A stretch of DNA of 64,000 bases from Leisingera caerulea DSM 24564. GTDB lineage: Bacteria > Pseudomonadota > Alphaproteobacteria > Rhodobacterales > Rhodobacteraceae. The stretch covers positions 248,001-312,000 of the forward strand of contig NZ_AXBI01000020.1 of assembly GCF_000473325.1 (NCBI RefSeq), read 5' to 3'. The notes under the pieces are model-generated. The model made no database searches, was not told the DNA's origin, and saw only the letters and a list, made by a program, of their open reading frames with translations. Position numbers and translations under genes: made by a program. Numbering within the stretch: position 1 is the first letter of the stretch; every line of letters begins with the position of its first letter. Below are positions 48,287-58,106 of the stretch, piece after piece.

Positions 48287-48308
48287 ACGCCGCCCGAAAG
48301 GGCGGCGT
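48287..48308 (-). terminator. Terminator of the 48332 gene
   Basis: ACGCCGCCC-GAAA-GGGCGGCGT followed on the minus strand by TTTTTCG; octamer 48270-48277 lies just beyond. Confidence 0.85.
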
Positions 48309-48331
48309 CTGTTTGTCAGGTCCCGGAGGAA

Positions 48332-48925
48332 TTACATGCCGCCCGGAGCCATGTCGGCTTCCGGCGCCTCGAAGGAAGCGAACTGCACCTTGGCACCCTT
48401 TTCGATGCCGGCGACGTCCGGGAAGCGCTCCTGCAGCGCAGCCGCGGCTTCGTCGGTTTCCAGTTCCCAGGCGCGGCCCAGCTTGGTGACGGTGACGTCG
48501 GCACCGCCGGCGGTCACGGTGCCGCCTTCGGCAACGGAGCCTTCGATGACCGGGACGCGGGTCTTGTCGCGCTCGATCGCAGCCGCGCGGGCTTCTTCGG
48601 CCTTCGCAGCTTTTTCTTCTTCGGTCAGCTCTTTTTTCGGAGCGCTGGCGCCCTTGGCCGCCTTCAGCTCATCTTCGCGGGCCTTGCGGCCTTCTTTGCC
48701 GAGCGCGATGTCGCGGCGCGCCGCTTCGCGGATCTTGGGCTCGACTTCTGCCATCTTGGAGGTCTCGATCTCCCACTGGGAGCCCTTCCAGATGCCGCCG
48801 GCTTCCTTGATCGCGGCCTGCGCATCACGGTAGTTGAACGGCGTGAAGATGTAGGTTTTCGAGGGGTCCTTGGAGCCCGCAGTGAAGCCGATGTTGTCTT
48901 CCAGTTTCTTTTTCTCGTCAGCCAT
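48332..48925 (-). CDS. Hypothetical protein, Lys/Ala/Glu-rich, 197 aa
   Basis: GGAGGAC near the ATG. First 60 residues form a compact domain (TYIFTPFNYRDAQAAIKEAGGIWKGSQWEIETSK), then a long charged helix (KKELTEEEKAAKAEEARAAAIERD), then a C-terminal beta stretch (GGTVTAGGADVTVTKLGRAWELETDEAAAALQERF). Codon use and strong signals suggest high expression. Possibly DNA-binding or scaffolding. The octamer at 49005 is 80 bp upstream. Confidence 0.7.
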   Translation of the reverse strand: MADEKKKLEDNIGFTAGSKDPSKTYIFTPFNYRDAQAAIKEAGGIWKGSQWEIETSKMAEVEPKIREAARRDIALGKEGRKAREDELKAAKGASAPKKELTEEEKAAKAEEARAAAIERDKTRVPVIEGSVAEGGTVTAGGADVTVTKLGRAWELETDEAAAALQERFPDVAGIEKGAKVQFASFEAPEADMAPGGM

Positions 48926-49014
48926 AATGTCCTCCGTGGGTGGGCTGTTCAGGTTGATCGTCTGCCTACAAGGGTAGGAATCAGGCGTGAAAATTGAAAT
49001 ACCTTTTTCGCATT

Positions 49015-51177
49015 TCAGGGCCCGGCCGGTGCAGTTTCCTCCGCCTCAACAGCTTCCGGCGCGGGCTGCGGGCGCTTAGAGCGTTCGATAAGGATCGCTG
49101 CCGCTTTTGGGTTCATCGCAGCAACCAGGTCGCGGGCGCCTTTTTCCCGGAAAATAACCTCTGGAGAGGGAGATTTCCCGAATTGGCCGCCCATGATGTA
49201 GCGCCACTCTTCCCAGGCGGCTTGCCGCCTCTCAGGAGACTGCCACTCCATGCCGATGACACCTTTCCAGGTGACATTGAGCGCCGCGTCTGAGTTGAAA
49301 CCGGATCCGCCGGCCAGCTTCCATTCCTGGATTTCATTGAAATTGATCCAGAGGTCACCGTCTTTGAGCTTTTTGAACCACTCGGCTTCCGCATCCTTGC
49401 ACTCTTGCGGCGGGACGGCATTCGACATGGCCCGGTGCTGAGTGATGGAGAAGTTCCGGCAGGCCTGCCCCACGGTTTCTCCTTTGACCGGGCTGAGCTC
49501 GATCGTGGAATAGCTCTTGGAGGCATCCGCATTCTGAACAGAGAAGATGAAACAGCCCGCTTTCTGCGCCTTGCCGAGATACGCCCGGCCCACGCAGTGC
49601 TTGAGGCGGGAAGATTCCCTGCGCATCATCTCAAAGCTCGTCAGATTGCGGATGACCAGCCCATTGCTGGCCTGGAATGCATCCATCAGGCGGGGGAAGC
49701 TGTCTGCCCCATAGTGAGCAAATTGCCCCTCTGGCAGAATGTCGTCCTCCGTTTCATAGCCGGTTGCCTCGATGAGAGTTGGGATCCTGGAGGCATACCG
49801 GCGCGCCATCTCCAGCAGTGAGCCAGCGGTGTTCTTCGTCTGGCCGGTGCAGATGGCAGTTGCAACCTTGGTGGCCCAGGAGAAGAACTCGTTTGAGACC
49901 TCCGGCACCGCCTCGCCTGTTCCATCGATGGAATTCAGCGCGGTTGGCAGCACAGCCGTTCGGGAAAAATCCTCGATCGCCTCGATCGCATCAATGGTCG
50001 ACAGAGCAATGGCCCGGCGGTCAAAATCGGCCGGATCGAAGTCTGCGGCCTTGGCCAGGGTTGCGTGGAAAGCTTTCCAATCCCCCTTACAGGCTGCGAG
50101 TGTCTTGGACACAGGAATGCCGAGGGCATTTTCCAGCGGGATTGCACATCCCGCGAGCACATCATGATAAATCAGCCAGGACGCATCATCCTGCGGCATC
50201 CGGTCAGGCGGCAGTTCAGAAAGATGCTTGAGGGCGACATCCAGGCTGACAGTGCCGGATACCGTGAAGCGCCGCAGCCGGTTCACGCCGAGCGCATCCT
50301 CGCCCCTGGTTTCCTCACCTGCCTCAAAGAGCCGCCCTACAGGCAGCCCTTTCGAGAGCTTGCCCAAACGCTTCAGTGCCGCTTTGCTGAGGTGTGTCCG
50401 CTTGATAAGCAATGGCTGCAGGGACTCGCGGTTGTCGACGGCCCGGGCGAGGAGAGGATTGTCCGCGATCATCCCGGCAAGCACCGGAAAGGAGGCCGCG
50501 GCCTGGGCCCGGTCACGCGCAGTTTCACCTGTTGCGGAAGCGTACCAGTGAACCGCACGCGAGCTCGGGCGCTCCACCGCTGAAAGCGCTTTGCGGGCGG
50601 CCTCGATATCACCAGCGCTGCCGGACGGAATGTGACCAAAGACCTGAGCGATCGCCTTGCGCACCGCGAGAACCTGAAAGCCGGAAATCGGGGCGCCGAC
50701 CTGATGGGAGGAGGTCCGGATGGGCGTATAGATGCCGCCGGTATTCTTCATGAAGCGGTTGCTCACCAGCCAGTCGGCCTGCTCCGAAGTCAGGTCGACG
50801 CTTTCATCTTCGGACACCTCAGGCGCGGCTTCGCTTTCGGACTTGCCGGGTCCAGCCAGGAAACTCTCCCACTCGCTGAGCTGCTCCCGCATGGACATGG
50901 CCTGTTTCTGGCCAATCACGGTTCCGCGCAGGTTGGATGAGGCGATGAAAGTCCATAGCGCCATGCTGCCAACCGTTTCCGGCGTGATGGCAGCATGCTC
51001 CAGCGCCACCGGCCTTACTGTCGGCAAGCCGCCATGCGCCGGGCTCGCGGCGTATCCGGAGAGCCTTCCGGTTTCGCTCTGCCAGCGCAAAATCATCCAC
51101 GATGGATCCTTGCCGGATCCAGCCATGTAGATGTCGGCCCCGTCATCACGGGGCCGGAATTCAGTTTGGAGCTGCAT
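49015..51177 (-). CDS. PcfJ-domain protein, 720 aa
   Basis: ATG 3 bp after the stop of the giant helicase gene, with GGAGATAAG upstream, so operonic. Residues about 510-620 carry the PcfJ-like pattern: RESSRLKHCVGRAYLGKAQKAG (LxHCVG), SYSTIELSPVKG and QACRNFSITQHRAMSNAVPP. Remainder is a large helical region of unknown role. PcfJ-type proteins occur on conjugative plasmids and phages; molecular role unclear. Confidence 0.75.
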   Translation of the reverse strand: MQLQTEFRPRDDGADIYMAGSGKDPSWMILRWQSETGRLSGYAASPAHGGLPTVRPVALEHAAITPETVGSMALWTFIASSNLRGTVIGQKQAMSMREQLSEWESFLAGPGKSESEAAPEVSEDESVDLTSEQADWLVSNRFMKNTGGIYTPIRTSSHQVGAPISGFQVLAVRKAIAQVFGHIPSGSAGDIEAARKALSAVERPSSRAVHWYASATGETARDRAQAAASFPVLAGMIADNPLLARAVDNRESLQPLLIKRTHLSKAALKRLGKLSKGLPVGRLFEAGEETRGEDALGVNRLRRFTVSGTVSLDVALKHLSELPPDRMPQDDASWLIYHDVLAGCAIPLENALGIPVSKTLAACKGDWKAFHATLAKAADFDPADFDRRAIALSTIDAIEAIEDFSRTAVLPTALNSIDGTGEAVPEVSNEFFSWATKVATAICTGQTKNTAGSLLEMARRYASRIPTLIEATGYETEDDILPEGQFAHYGADSFPRLMDAFQASNGLVIRNLTSFEMMRRESSRLKHCVGRAYLGKAQKAGCFIFSVQNADASKSYSTIELSPVKGETVGQACRNFSITQHRAMSNAVPPQECKDAEAEWFKKLKDGDLWINFNEIQEWKLAGGSGFNSDAALNVTWKGVIGMEWQSPERRQAAWEEWRYIMGGQFGKSPSPEVIFREKGARDLVAAMNPKAAAILIERSKRPQPAPEAVEAEETAPAGP

Positions 51178-51180
51178 TTC

Positions 51181-54100
51181 TTATCTCCACTCGACAGTTT
51201 CAAAGCTCAATTCTTCAGCCTCTTCTTCAGGCTCGACGGCCGCCTCATCATGCCCTTGCGGGCATTCCTGATGAGCCGCCGCTTCTTCGCCGGCCTCAGG
51301 CGCGGCATCGAAGCTGTGTTCCGTTGCGCCAGGCTGATCGACTTCGTTGATCGCGCTGTTGATCAGGTTGCGGAACTTTCCGTCCGTCAGCAGCGGCACA
51401 TCGAGCGCCTCAAGGATGGCCAGTGCGCGCTGGCGCTCCTCATCGCTTTCAAAGCGGATGTGAACGATGTGGTCCCCTTTGGTGCCCGGGCGGCGGTACG
51501 CCTTGGCTGGCGCTTCAGAACGTGCCGGAAGAGGCTTATTGTACATCAGCTCGTAGAGCCCCGGACGCTCGGCGTAGAAGTCATAGGTCGTCCGGCGCAG
51601 CGGCAGCATGTCCAATTTGAACGATCTTGCGGTGACCGTGAGGATCAGCTCCGCATCATTGCGGTCGCCCATGCCGCGGTTGCCGCTTACGGCGCCCCAA
51701 GCCTTTGCAAGCCCCTCTTTCTCCACCAGGCCATCTTCCGTGAGGAAGCGATGCACGAATTTCGAAGCGACGCGCCCGTTGGGAATGGTCACCGGCAGAT
51801 TTTCCATGTTGACCTTGGATTTGTTCACGACAATCCCGCGATGCACATGGTCGTCCGTATCCCGGTAGAGGGAGACGGTTCCGAGATCGTGGCGGGCGGC
51901 CTCGTTGATGGCCTGCAGGATGTTGCCGGACAGGACCTGCACCGGCAGACGGCGGGTCATGAGGCTGTCACGGTCGAATTCCTCGAGGTAGCTTTCCTGG
52001 AAGCTTTCCGAGAGGCCCGGCCGGAAGAAGATGCGCTCCATGTCGATGCTGAGGATCCGCGACAGCGAAGTCGTTTCCGGCTTGGCCATGCCCGGCGAGA
52101 TGGTCTTGATCTTATACGCCGACGGAATGTCGTAGAACATGGGATCGTTCGGCGGCACCAGGCCGACGATGGTCCGGTTGGTGGACGCTTCAACATCGAA
52201 TTCGGTCGGGAACCGCAGTGAAACGCCCGGCTTCATGTTCTCCAGCAGCCATGCGAGATCCGTGAACCGGGAATGGCGGACGCGGAATTTCTGGCCGACC
52301 GCGCCCGGGTTCTCCAGCGCATCTTCCATCGCCACCCCTTCCGGCAGGAACGGCCGCATCAGGATGGGGAGGTTCTGGTAAATGCGGTCTGCCCATGGCT
52401 GGAAGCCGTCGGCACCATAAAGGCGGCGGCAGGCTTCTACCTCGGTCACGAGCTTGTCACCGCTCCAGGCCTCTTCATTGAAGTGGTGGATCCCGGTGTG
52501 GATGTAGAGCGGCGAGAGGAAGGCGGAGGTGTCCAGATCCCCCTCTTCGGTTTCCATGCCGGAATAGATTGTCGTGGCACGGACTTCGACCTGCCCATCG
52601 AGCTGTTTGGGGCGCAACGGGTTTGCATTGCGGCTCTCGAGCTCTTCGATCAGCGCATCGAACTCCATCCGGATCCGCTGGACCAGGTCATCCTGCTCCC
52701 GTGCGGTCAGCATGATGGAACGGGCGAGAACCTTGTTTGACAGAGAGTCGATGTCGGTCTTGGCAGTGCCGGACCCGGTATCGACCGCCTCGTTGCCGCG
52801 GTTCTGGTTCTGCGGGTCTTCGGCGAATTCCGGGAAGCCAAGGCGGCGGGACAGAGCCGGCATGGACATCAGAACGTTGCGGGTGGCCTCATCGCCAACC
52901 TTGTTCAGAAGATCCGGCACGTCATCCAGCAGAAGCGGATGCGAGCGGTTGCCATCAACCGATGCGCCGAGCGACCGCAGTTTGCGGTTACGCTGCTGCA
53001 GGATGCGCATTTCCGGTGTCAGGCCGGTCATAACGGATTTGACACGCGGGTTGTGAACCTGGCCATAGCGGTTGCCGCGGCCCTGGCTCTGCACGTATTT
53101 GATGACGTCAACAGGCGCTTCCAGCTCCAGCATCGTCCGCGGCCGCTGGTCGGCAAACTTCGGAGATGCGTGGTAGCTGCCACCGGTCGCGCCGGCAGAA
53201 TTGTAGATCAGGACGTCCAGGCCGCCAGCGTTGAAGTTGTCGACAGTCTCACGGCGGTTGCGCCCCTGACGGCGCTGGATGCGGTTGTCCCGGTAGCACA
53301 GCGTGCGGCCGGAGATCTCCCCGACGGTGACACCATTCTGCTCCAGTTTTTCAACCAGCGCATCAATCGGCGAAACCGGAAGGCTGTCCGGAATTTGCTC
53401 GATCTGCGCATCGATCATCTCAAAGGTGCGCGCGATATCCGGGTAGACCTCACGCGCATCGCGGAACTCCCCTTCGATTTTCACGCGATACATGCTCGCA
53501 TGAATACGGCGGATCTGGTCCTTCAGGGTCAGATCAGTCGCCGCGTTCATCGCTTCGACCGAAGTGCGGCCATCCGGCCCTTTCGACAACTCCTGCAGCA
53601 AGCTGGTGTTCGTCGAATGGAAGGTGATCAGCGGCTTGCGGCCTTCAGCGATTTCCTGCAGCGCGTCATCGACCACCTGATCGATCTTGATCGCATTCAT
53701 GGTGATACGGGCCAAGTTCGCCAGAGGGGAGCCCAGTGCAATGGAATACTGGTTCATCTCATTAGTCATGGCCCGCGCCGCTTCACGGGACATCCCCTGC
53801 CGCAGCATACCCATGTAGGCAGCCGACTGACGCCGTCCGAGATGCTCCCCGATCTGGCCCGAGCACTCGATCATCAGCTCAACGACCGGCGAGAAGGTGT
53901 TCATGATTTCCTGGTAGCGCAGCATCTGCTCGTCGTCGGGCAGAGACACCTGGAAATCGATGTTCGAGAGATCATGGTCGCGCCGCAGAAGAACACCGTC
54001 TTCAGCCAGCATGGTGGCAAAAGCCTCCTGGGCGACTTCACCGCCCGACACCATGTTGTCCAGAAGCTCATCGAGGCCAGCATCCGAAGTCTGCGGCAGC

Positions 54101-56319
54101 AGAGGCTTGTAGAGGTTCATGCCCGAAGGGTCGCGCGACGGCGTTGCGGTGCCGTAGACCACGTTGGCCGGCCCGACCTGGTCCAGCATGTTGCGGACAT
54201 TGCGCCCCTGCCGGGATTTCGGGTTCAGCGCATTATGCGCCTCATCCAGAATGATCAGGGTGCGCTCATCCACGGCGTTAGCAGCCCAGATCGAAGACGG
54301 GTCATCCTCCGCGCCACGGAAGGAAGAGTAGGTGCTGATGATCAGGTTGTTTTCCTCAGGCCATGCCTCAGAGGAAAAGATCTCCTTGCGGCGCGCGGCC
54401 GGCGGAGACGTCAGCTCCTGAACAATCTCCTCCCCGGTTTCGGGGTCGATAGTGACATCCCGCATCCGTGTGTTTGCGGTCATGAACAGCGTGCGGCATT
54501 CAGGCCAGGCGCCTACATCCTTCAGATCGCGGCCGACATCGGGCGCATTGATTTCGGCACTCTCAGTCAGGTAGAGAACCTTGTTGCGCGGATCTGCGCG
54601 CAGATGCTCACGGGCGATTGCGGCCAGAGAGCGCCCTTTGCCCACGCCGGTCTGGTCGGCAAGCAGGAAGCCGCGGCCGCGTTCGCGGGCGTTCATGCGC
54701 ATGGCAACCGCATCCACCTGCTCCGCAGTCAGGATGTCGCCAAGGCTATCGATCGACTGGCCGAGTGCGGCGGCAACAACCCCGTCCACGCCCCCGCGGT
54801 CTTCAAAGTCGCGGCGAACCCGGTCAAGCGCCTTGGAGGTGGCTCCCTCCAGGGCAACCGGGATCATCGTGAAGGGTTCCTTCACGGAAGACAGCGGCTG
54901 ATAGGGCTTCTGACGCAGGTTTTCTTCACGATCATCCTCAACATCCTTCGCGGAGGCTTCCACCCCGTTGTGGAAATCGCGGATCCTGGCCTGCGAGCGG
55001 GAGATCTCGCGCTCCAGGTTCATCAGATCGTCTGTGGTCAGCACGGAGAAGGTGCGCAGCGCAGCCTGCGGCAGAGCATCCAGTGGCTCCGGCCGGCGCT
55101 CACCGATCAGCATGATGGTTGATGGATCGCCGTCCTGCATCCCATCCGCAACGGCGGAATTGATTTCGGCCACCACCTCGAGCGCATAATTCCGGCCGAC
55201 TTCGGCGCGCAACTTCTGCATGGCGTCACTCGAGGCGCTCAGAGGAACGCGGAAAATGGTCCGGCCCGCTGCCGGGCGGCGCGCGAGGACGTTGGAAGCG
55301 TAAGCACTGAGGCCGTCGGCAGGCATGCCGCCCAGGTCATGAACCTGGAGCGGCGCATCATCACGGCTGATGCGCGGCATGGCGATGCGCAGGTCATCCG
55401 AACCGCGGAAGTCGACCGCGGTTTGACCGCGCACAGCCCGGCGCATGAACGCGATCATCGCTGGCGAAGGCGACAGAACGGAGTCTGGTTCGGACTTCGC
55501 CGAAAGAACAAAGCCGGTTGCTGTTGCGATCCGCAGCGCAGCGATGAATTTGTCCCTGGAGGCGTCGTTCTCGATGGCAATGGCAGAGATTTCGCGCAGC
55601 ATGTGGTAGCGCACCGCCGCATAGACCTCGTCCATTTCCATATCGAGCTGCCCGTGCGGACCCGGCTCGCAGGCGGCTTCAACGACACGGCGGTAATCTG
55701 CAGAGTGAAGGGTGCCCCGCGAGCCCATGACGACCAGGCTTGAGGCGATCACCTCAAGGTCTTCCTTCCGCCCCGCACGCAGGAACAGGGTTGCGTTCTC
55801 GCCCTCCCCCTCGTGAACAAAGCTGCTCCGGCCGTCTGCCTGGTTCACCCTGCGGAAAAAGCGGCCGGTGCCATCCCGCACAACTTCCTCGCCGCGGATG
55901 TTGAGGCCGATCGTTTCGATGTTCTTCGGATCCGGCTGATGGATTTTGGTTTTCGCAATTTGCGCAACAGCTGGCGCCCGTTCGGACAGGTTGATGGTCC
56001 ATTTGTCGGACAACAGGACATCACGGTCAACCGCAAAGGTCTCACCGCCCAGGGCCGCCGCAAGGGCGTTTGCGCCGAAGGGGATTTTCCCATCCGGGAA
56101 CAGCATCCGCAGGGTGCCCCGCGTTTTCAGCTCGGTGAAGCCGAAACTCAATGCTTTTTCGCGGATCGTTTCAGCAAGATCCCCTTCGGTGGTGCGCAGC
56201 AAGAGACCTTTGGCGCCACCCGGCACCAGCACGCGGCGCAAGATTGCGGCGTTATCGGCAAAACCCACCCAGGCTACAAGGTTCGCACGGTTATTCTCTG
56301 GCTGGTTCTGAGTTGCCAT
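51181..56319 (-). CDS. Strawberry-notch-type SF2 helicase, 1712 aa
   Basis: TGAGGGA precedes the ATG. Residues about 540-720 form the helicase first lobe: LTAEQVDAVAMRM (Q-like), RGFLLADQTGVGKGRSLAAIA (Walker A about 555-565), FMTANTRMRDV, LIISTYSSFRG, TLIILDEAHNALNPKS (DEAH about 688) and VVYGTATPSRDP. The second lobe at about 1020-1090 has LIYNSAGATGGSYHAS and SQGRGNRYGQVHNP, the SBNO-type helicase C-terminal pattern. About 500 residues precede and 600 follow, without recognised domains. Giant SBNO-like helicases are known from phages and alphaproteobacterial plasmids. It probably remodels DNA or nucleoprotein. Confidence 0.88.
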   Translation of the reverse strand: MATQNQPENNRANLVAWVGFADNAAILRRVLVPGGAKGLLLRTTEGDLAETIREKALSFGFTELKTRGTLRMLFPDGKIPFGANALAAALGGETFAVDRDVLLSDKWTINLSERAPAVAQIAKTKIHQPDPKNIETIGLNIRGEEVVRDGTGRFFRRVNQADGRSSFVHEGEGENATLFLRAGRKEDLEVIASSLVVMGSRGTLHSADYRRVVEAACEPGPHGQLDMEMDEVYAAVRYHMLREISAIAIENDASRDKFIAALRIATATGFVLSAKSEPDSVLSPSPAMIAFMRRAVRGQTAVDFRGSDDLRIAMPRISRDDAPLQVHDLGGMPADGLSAYASNVLARRPAAGRTIFRVPLSASSDAMQKLRAEVGRNYALEVVAEINSAVADGMQDGDPSTIMLIGERRPEPLDALPQAALRTFSVLTTDDLMNLEREISRSQARIRDFHNGVEASAKDVEDDREENLRQKPYQPLSSVKEPFTMIPVALEGATSKALDRVRRDFEDRGGVDGVVAAALGQSIDSLGDILTAEQVDAVAMRMNARERGRGFLLADQTGVGKGRSLAAIAREHLRADPRNKVLYLTESAEINAPDVGRDLKDVGAWPECRTLFMTANTRMRDVTIDPETGEEIVQELTSPPAARRKEIFSSEAWPEENNLIISTYSSFRGAEDDPSSIWAANAVDERTLIILDEAHNALNPKSRQGRNVRNMLDQVGPANVVYGTATPSRDPSGMNLYKPLLPQTSDAGLDELLDNMVSGGEVAQEAFATMLAEDGVLLRRDHDLSNIDFQVSLPDDEQMLRYQEIMNTFSPVVELMIECSGQIGEHLGRRQSAAYMGMLRQGMSREAARAMTNEMNQYSIALGSPLANLARITMNAIKIDQVVDDALQEIAEGRKPLITFHSTNTSLLQELSKGPDGRTSVEAMNAATDLTLKDQIRRIHASMYRVKIEGEFRDAREVYPDIARTFEMIDAQIEQIPDSLPVSPIDALVEKLEQNGVTVGEISGRTLCYRDNRIQRRQGRNRRETVDNFNAGGLDVLIYNSAGATGGSYHASPKFADQRPRTMLELEAPVDVIKYVQSQGRGNRYGQVHNPRVKSVMTGLTPEMRILQQRNRKLRSLGASVDGNRSHPLLLDDVPDLLNKVGDEATRNVLMSMPALSRRLGFPEFAEDPQNQNRGNEAVDTGSGTAKTDIDSLSNKVLARSIMLTAREQDDLVQRIRMEFDALIEELESRNANPLRPKQLDGQVEVRATTIYSGMETEEGDLDTSAFLSPLYIHTGIHHFNEEAWSGDKLVTEVEACRRLYGADGFQPWADRIYQNLPILMRPFLPEGVAMEDALENPGAVGQKFRVRHSRFTDLAWLLENMKPGVSLRFPTEFDVEASTNRTIVGLVPPNDPMFYDIPSAYKIKTISPGMAKPETTSLSRILSIDMERIFFRPGLSESFQESYLEEFDRDSLMTRRLPVQVLSGNILQAINEAARHDLGTVSLYRDTDDHVHRGIVVNKSKVNMENLPVTIPNGRVASKFVHRFLTEDGLVEKEGLAKAWGAVSGNRGMGDRNDAELILTVTARSFKLDMLPLRRTTYDFYAERPGLYELMYNKPLPARSEAPAKAYRRPGTKGDHIVHIRFESDEERQRALAILEALDVPLLTDGKFRNLINSAINEVDQPGATEHSFDAAPEAGEEAAAHQECPQGHDEAAVEPEEEAEELSFETVEWR

Positions 56320-56496
56320 ATCGATAATCCCTCAAGGTGCTTTGATCAGCGTCGTTTCAGATTTTCGCGTTTCGGGGTGAAAACAGCAAGCCGCTCGGAA
56401 GGGGAATAAATCAGGAAAATAGCAATGTTTGTGAAATTCTTTTTGGGGCAAGCGGCAGGCTGCTACAGATGCAGGGCGGCCTTGCGGACAGACATA

Positions 56497-56527
56497 AAAA
56501 AAACCGCCCGAAGGCGGTTTTTCTTTT
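56497..56527 (-). terminator. Terminator after the 56546 gene
   Basis: AAAACCGCC-CGAA-GGCGGTTTTT stem with an A/T tail on both sides; the octamer 56525-56532 abuts it. Confidence 0.85.
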
Positions 56528-56545
56528 TCGCATAAAGACCCTGTA

Positions 56546-57937
56546 TCAGGACATTGGCTCGTTGCCGATTTCGTTCAGCATGTCGTCGATGCTTGCGGCT
56601 TCCTCGGCCTGGGCTTCCGCCTGTTCCGCCGTCTGCTCAGCCTCGTTTGCAGCAGGCTTCTCAGCTTCAGCCGACTTGGCGGCGGGCGCCTCCTCTTTGG
56701 CTTCAGCAGTTGCGACCGGCGCTTTGACCACGGCCAGAACCGCGTCGTGCAGTTCGGTGGCATAGGCCGCACGCAGCTCATCGCAGCACTTCAGCGCCGG
56801 ATAGGGCGAGCCGTAGCGGTTGGCTTCGTGAGTCTTGGCCGCGAAGAAGTCGCTGCCGCCGTCGAACTTCTGCAGGTGGATGGACGCGTTGTTCCAGGTC
56901 ATCGAGGGGTGCTTCACCAGCGACACGCCATTGGCCTCGAAGAAGTCCTTCAGGTCGGTGTCGGAAACACCGCGCCAGCCGTCTGCGTGGAACGACGCTT
57001 TGGCATCTTCCTTGGCGGAGGACAGGAACGCATCTTTCAGGCGCTCGGCGTATTCAGCCGCGATTTCCAGGTTGCCATCACGGTCCTTGCGGGCCAGCGC
57101 GCCGGACAGGCGGATACCCAGGGACGGAGCTTCATAGGCATAGGGGTTGACGGTCATGATCCGGGCTTTTTCGCCAGCAGCTTCGGCTTTCTCGATCGAG
57201 GCCTTGGTTTCCTCGGCCGACTTCGGGCCGACGGTGATGTTGCGGACGGGCACGATGGTCAGGCCCTGGGTCGACAGGATATTGCTGAAGATTTCCTTCG
57301 CTTCCGGGTCCAGATCCTCGATCAGGCTCGCGGCGAATTCGATCGGGTCCTTGTGGACATAGGTGTCGCCTTCACGCTTGCCCGGCAGATAGTAGGACAT
57401 GGTCGCGAAACCTTCGGAGGTATCGACAACCATCGCCGAACGGCTCGAAGCGAAGGCGTCGGCCAGCGCGTCGCGCATTTCGTCCAGGCTGGTGACCTTC
57501 TGCTCGTTGTCGCGCTTCAGCACGCGCAGAGAGATGATCGGCTGATCGTTCGAGTTCGTGCGGCCGGTGTCGTAATAGGACACCTGCTGGTCTGCCAGCA
57601 GCTCGTGCTCATCGCCGGGGTTCTTGATCCAGGCGTTGGTCCATTTCGACTTGTAGGTGCCGTCGTTCTGCGCCGAAACGGAGTCAAAGCGCAGGATGCC
57701 GCCGACGGGGGTGTAGGAGGAGGTCTGTGCCTTCGATTCCTTCTCGAAGTCCTTGACCTTCTTGTTGCCGGGATCGATGTCGATCTCCTGGCCGGCGATC
57801 GGGCCGCTCAGGACCTCAACCTTGATGGTCTTCTCGCCGTACTCGAGTACCTTGCCCACCATATTGGCGCTGCCGCGCAGCGTGCGCGGGGTGTTCTTAC
57901 GCATGGACTTGTTCAGGGCTTTCAGCAGGGTCGACAT
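56546..57937 (-). CDS. Hypothetical abundant-type protein with acidic tail, 463 aa
   Basis: AAGGAAAA just before the ATG is itself fused to an octamer copy (57951-57958). The N-terminal 40 residues are basic (LLKALNKSMRKNTPRTLRG), then beta-rich domains (EYGEKTIKVEVLSGPIAGQEIDIDP) and a helical middle. The last 70 residues are Ala/Glu-rich and end SIDDMLNEIGNEPMS, an acidic tail like those of single-strand DNA-binding proteins. Position between a helicase and a topoisomerase supports a DNA-associated role; that is inference. Confidence 0.65.
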   Translation of the reverse strand: MSTLLKALNKSMRKNTPRTLRGSANMVGKVLEYGEKTIKVEVLSGPIAGQEIDIDPGNKKVKDFEKESKAQTSSYTPVGGILRFDSVSAQNDGTYKSKWTNAWIKNPGDEHELLADQQVSYYDTGRTNSNDQPIISLRVLKRDNEQKVTSLDEMRDALADAFASSRSAMVVDTSEGFATMSYYLPGKREGDTYVHKDPIEFAASLIEDLDPEAKEIFSNILSTQGLTIVPVRNITVGPKSAEETKASIEKAEAAGEKARIMTVNPYAYEAPSLGIRLSGALARKDRDGNLEIAAEYAERLKDAFLSSAKEDAKASFHADGWRGVSDTDLKDFFEANGVSLVKHPSMTWNNASIHLQKFDGGSDFFAAKTHEANRYGSPYPALKCCDELRAAYATELHDAVLAVVKAPVATAEAKEEAPAAKSAEAEKPAANEAEQTAEQAEAQAEEAASIDDMLNEIGNEPMS

Positions 57938-58106
57938 TTAGGTTTTCCTTTTTTCGCATCAGTAGTCGTCCTAACGCGGCACAAGGCCGTCGTTGACAAG
58001 GCGAGAATTAATCAGGTTCAAGAAAAGCGCAATGCGAAAAATATTCGTTGAGATGTTTTTTTCGCAAATTCGCCCCGGCCGCGCGGGCCGGGGCGATCAC
58101 CGCAGA
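57938..58106. promoter_or_regulatory. Regulatory gap with three octamers
   Basis: TTTTCGCA at 57951-57958, TGCGAAAA at 58033-58040 and TTTTCGCA at 58059-58066 within 169 bp, the densest cluster in the window, upstream of the 56546 gene. Confidence 0.55.

Noticed and set aside
52939..55122. 727-codon ORF antisense to the giant helicase
   Set aside because: It is the shadow of a strong coding strand in GC-rich DNA; helicase motifs lie on the minus strand and this frame shows no domain or ribosome binding site.
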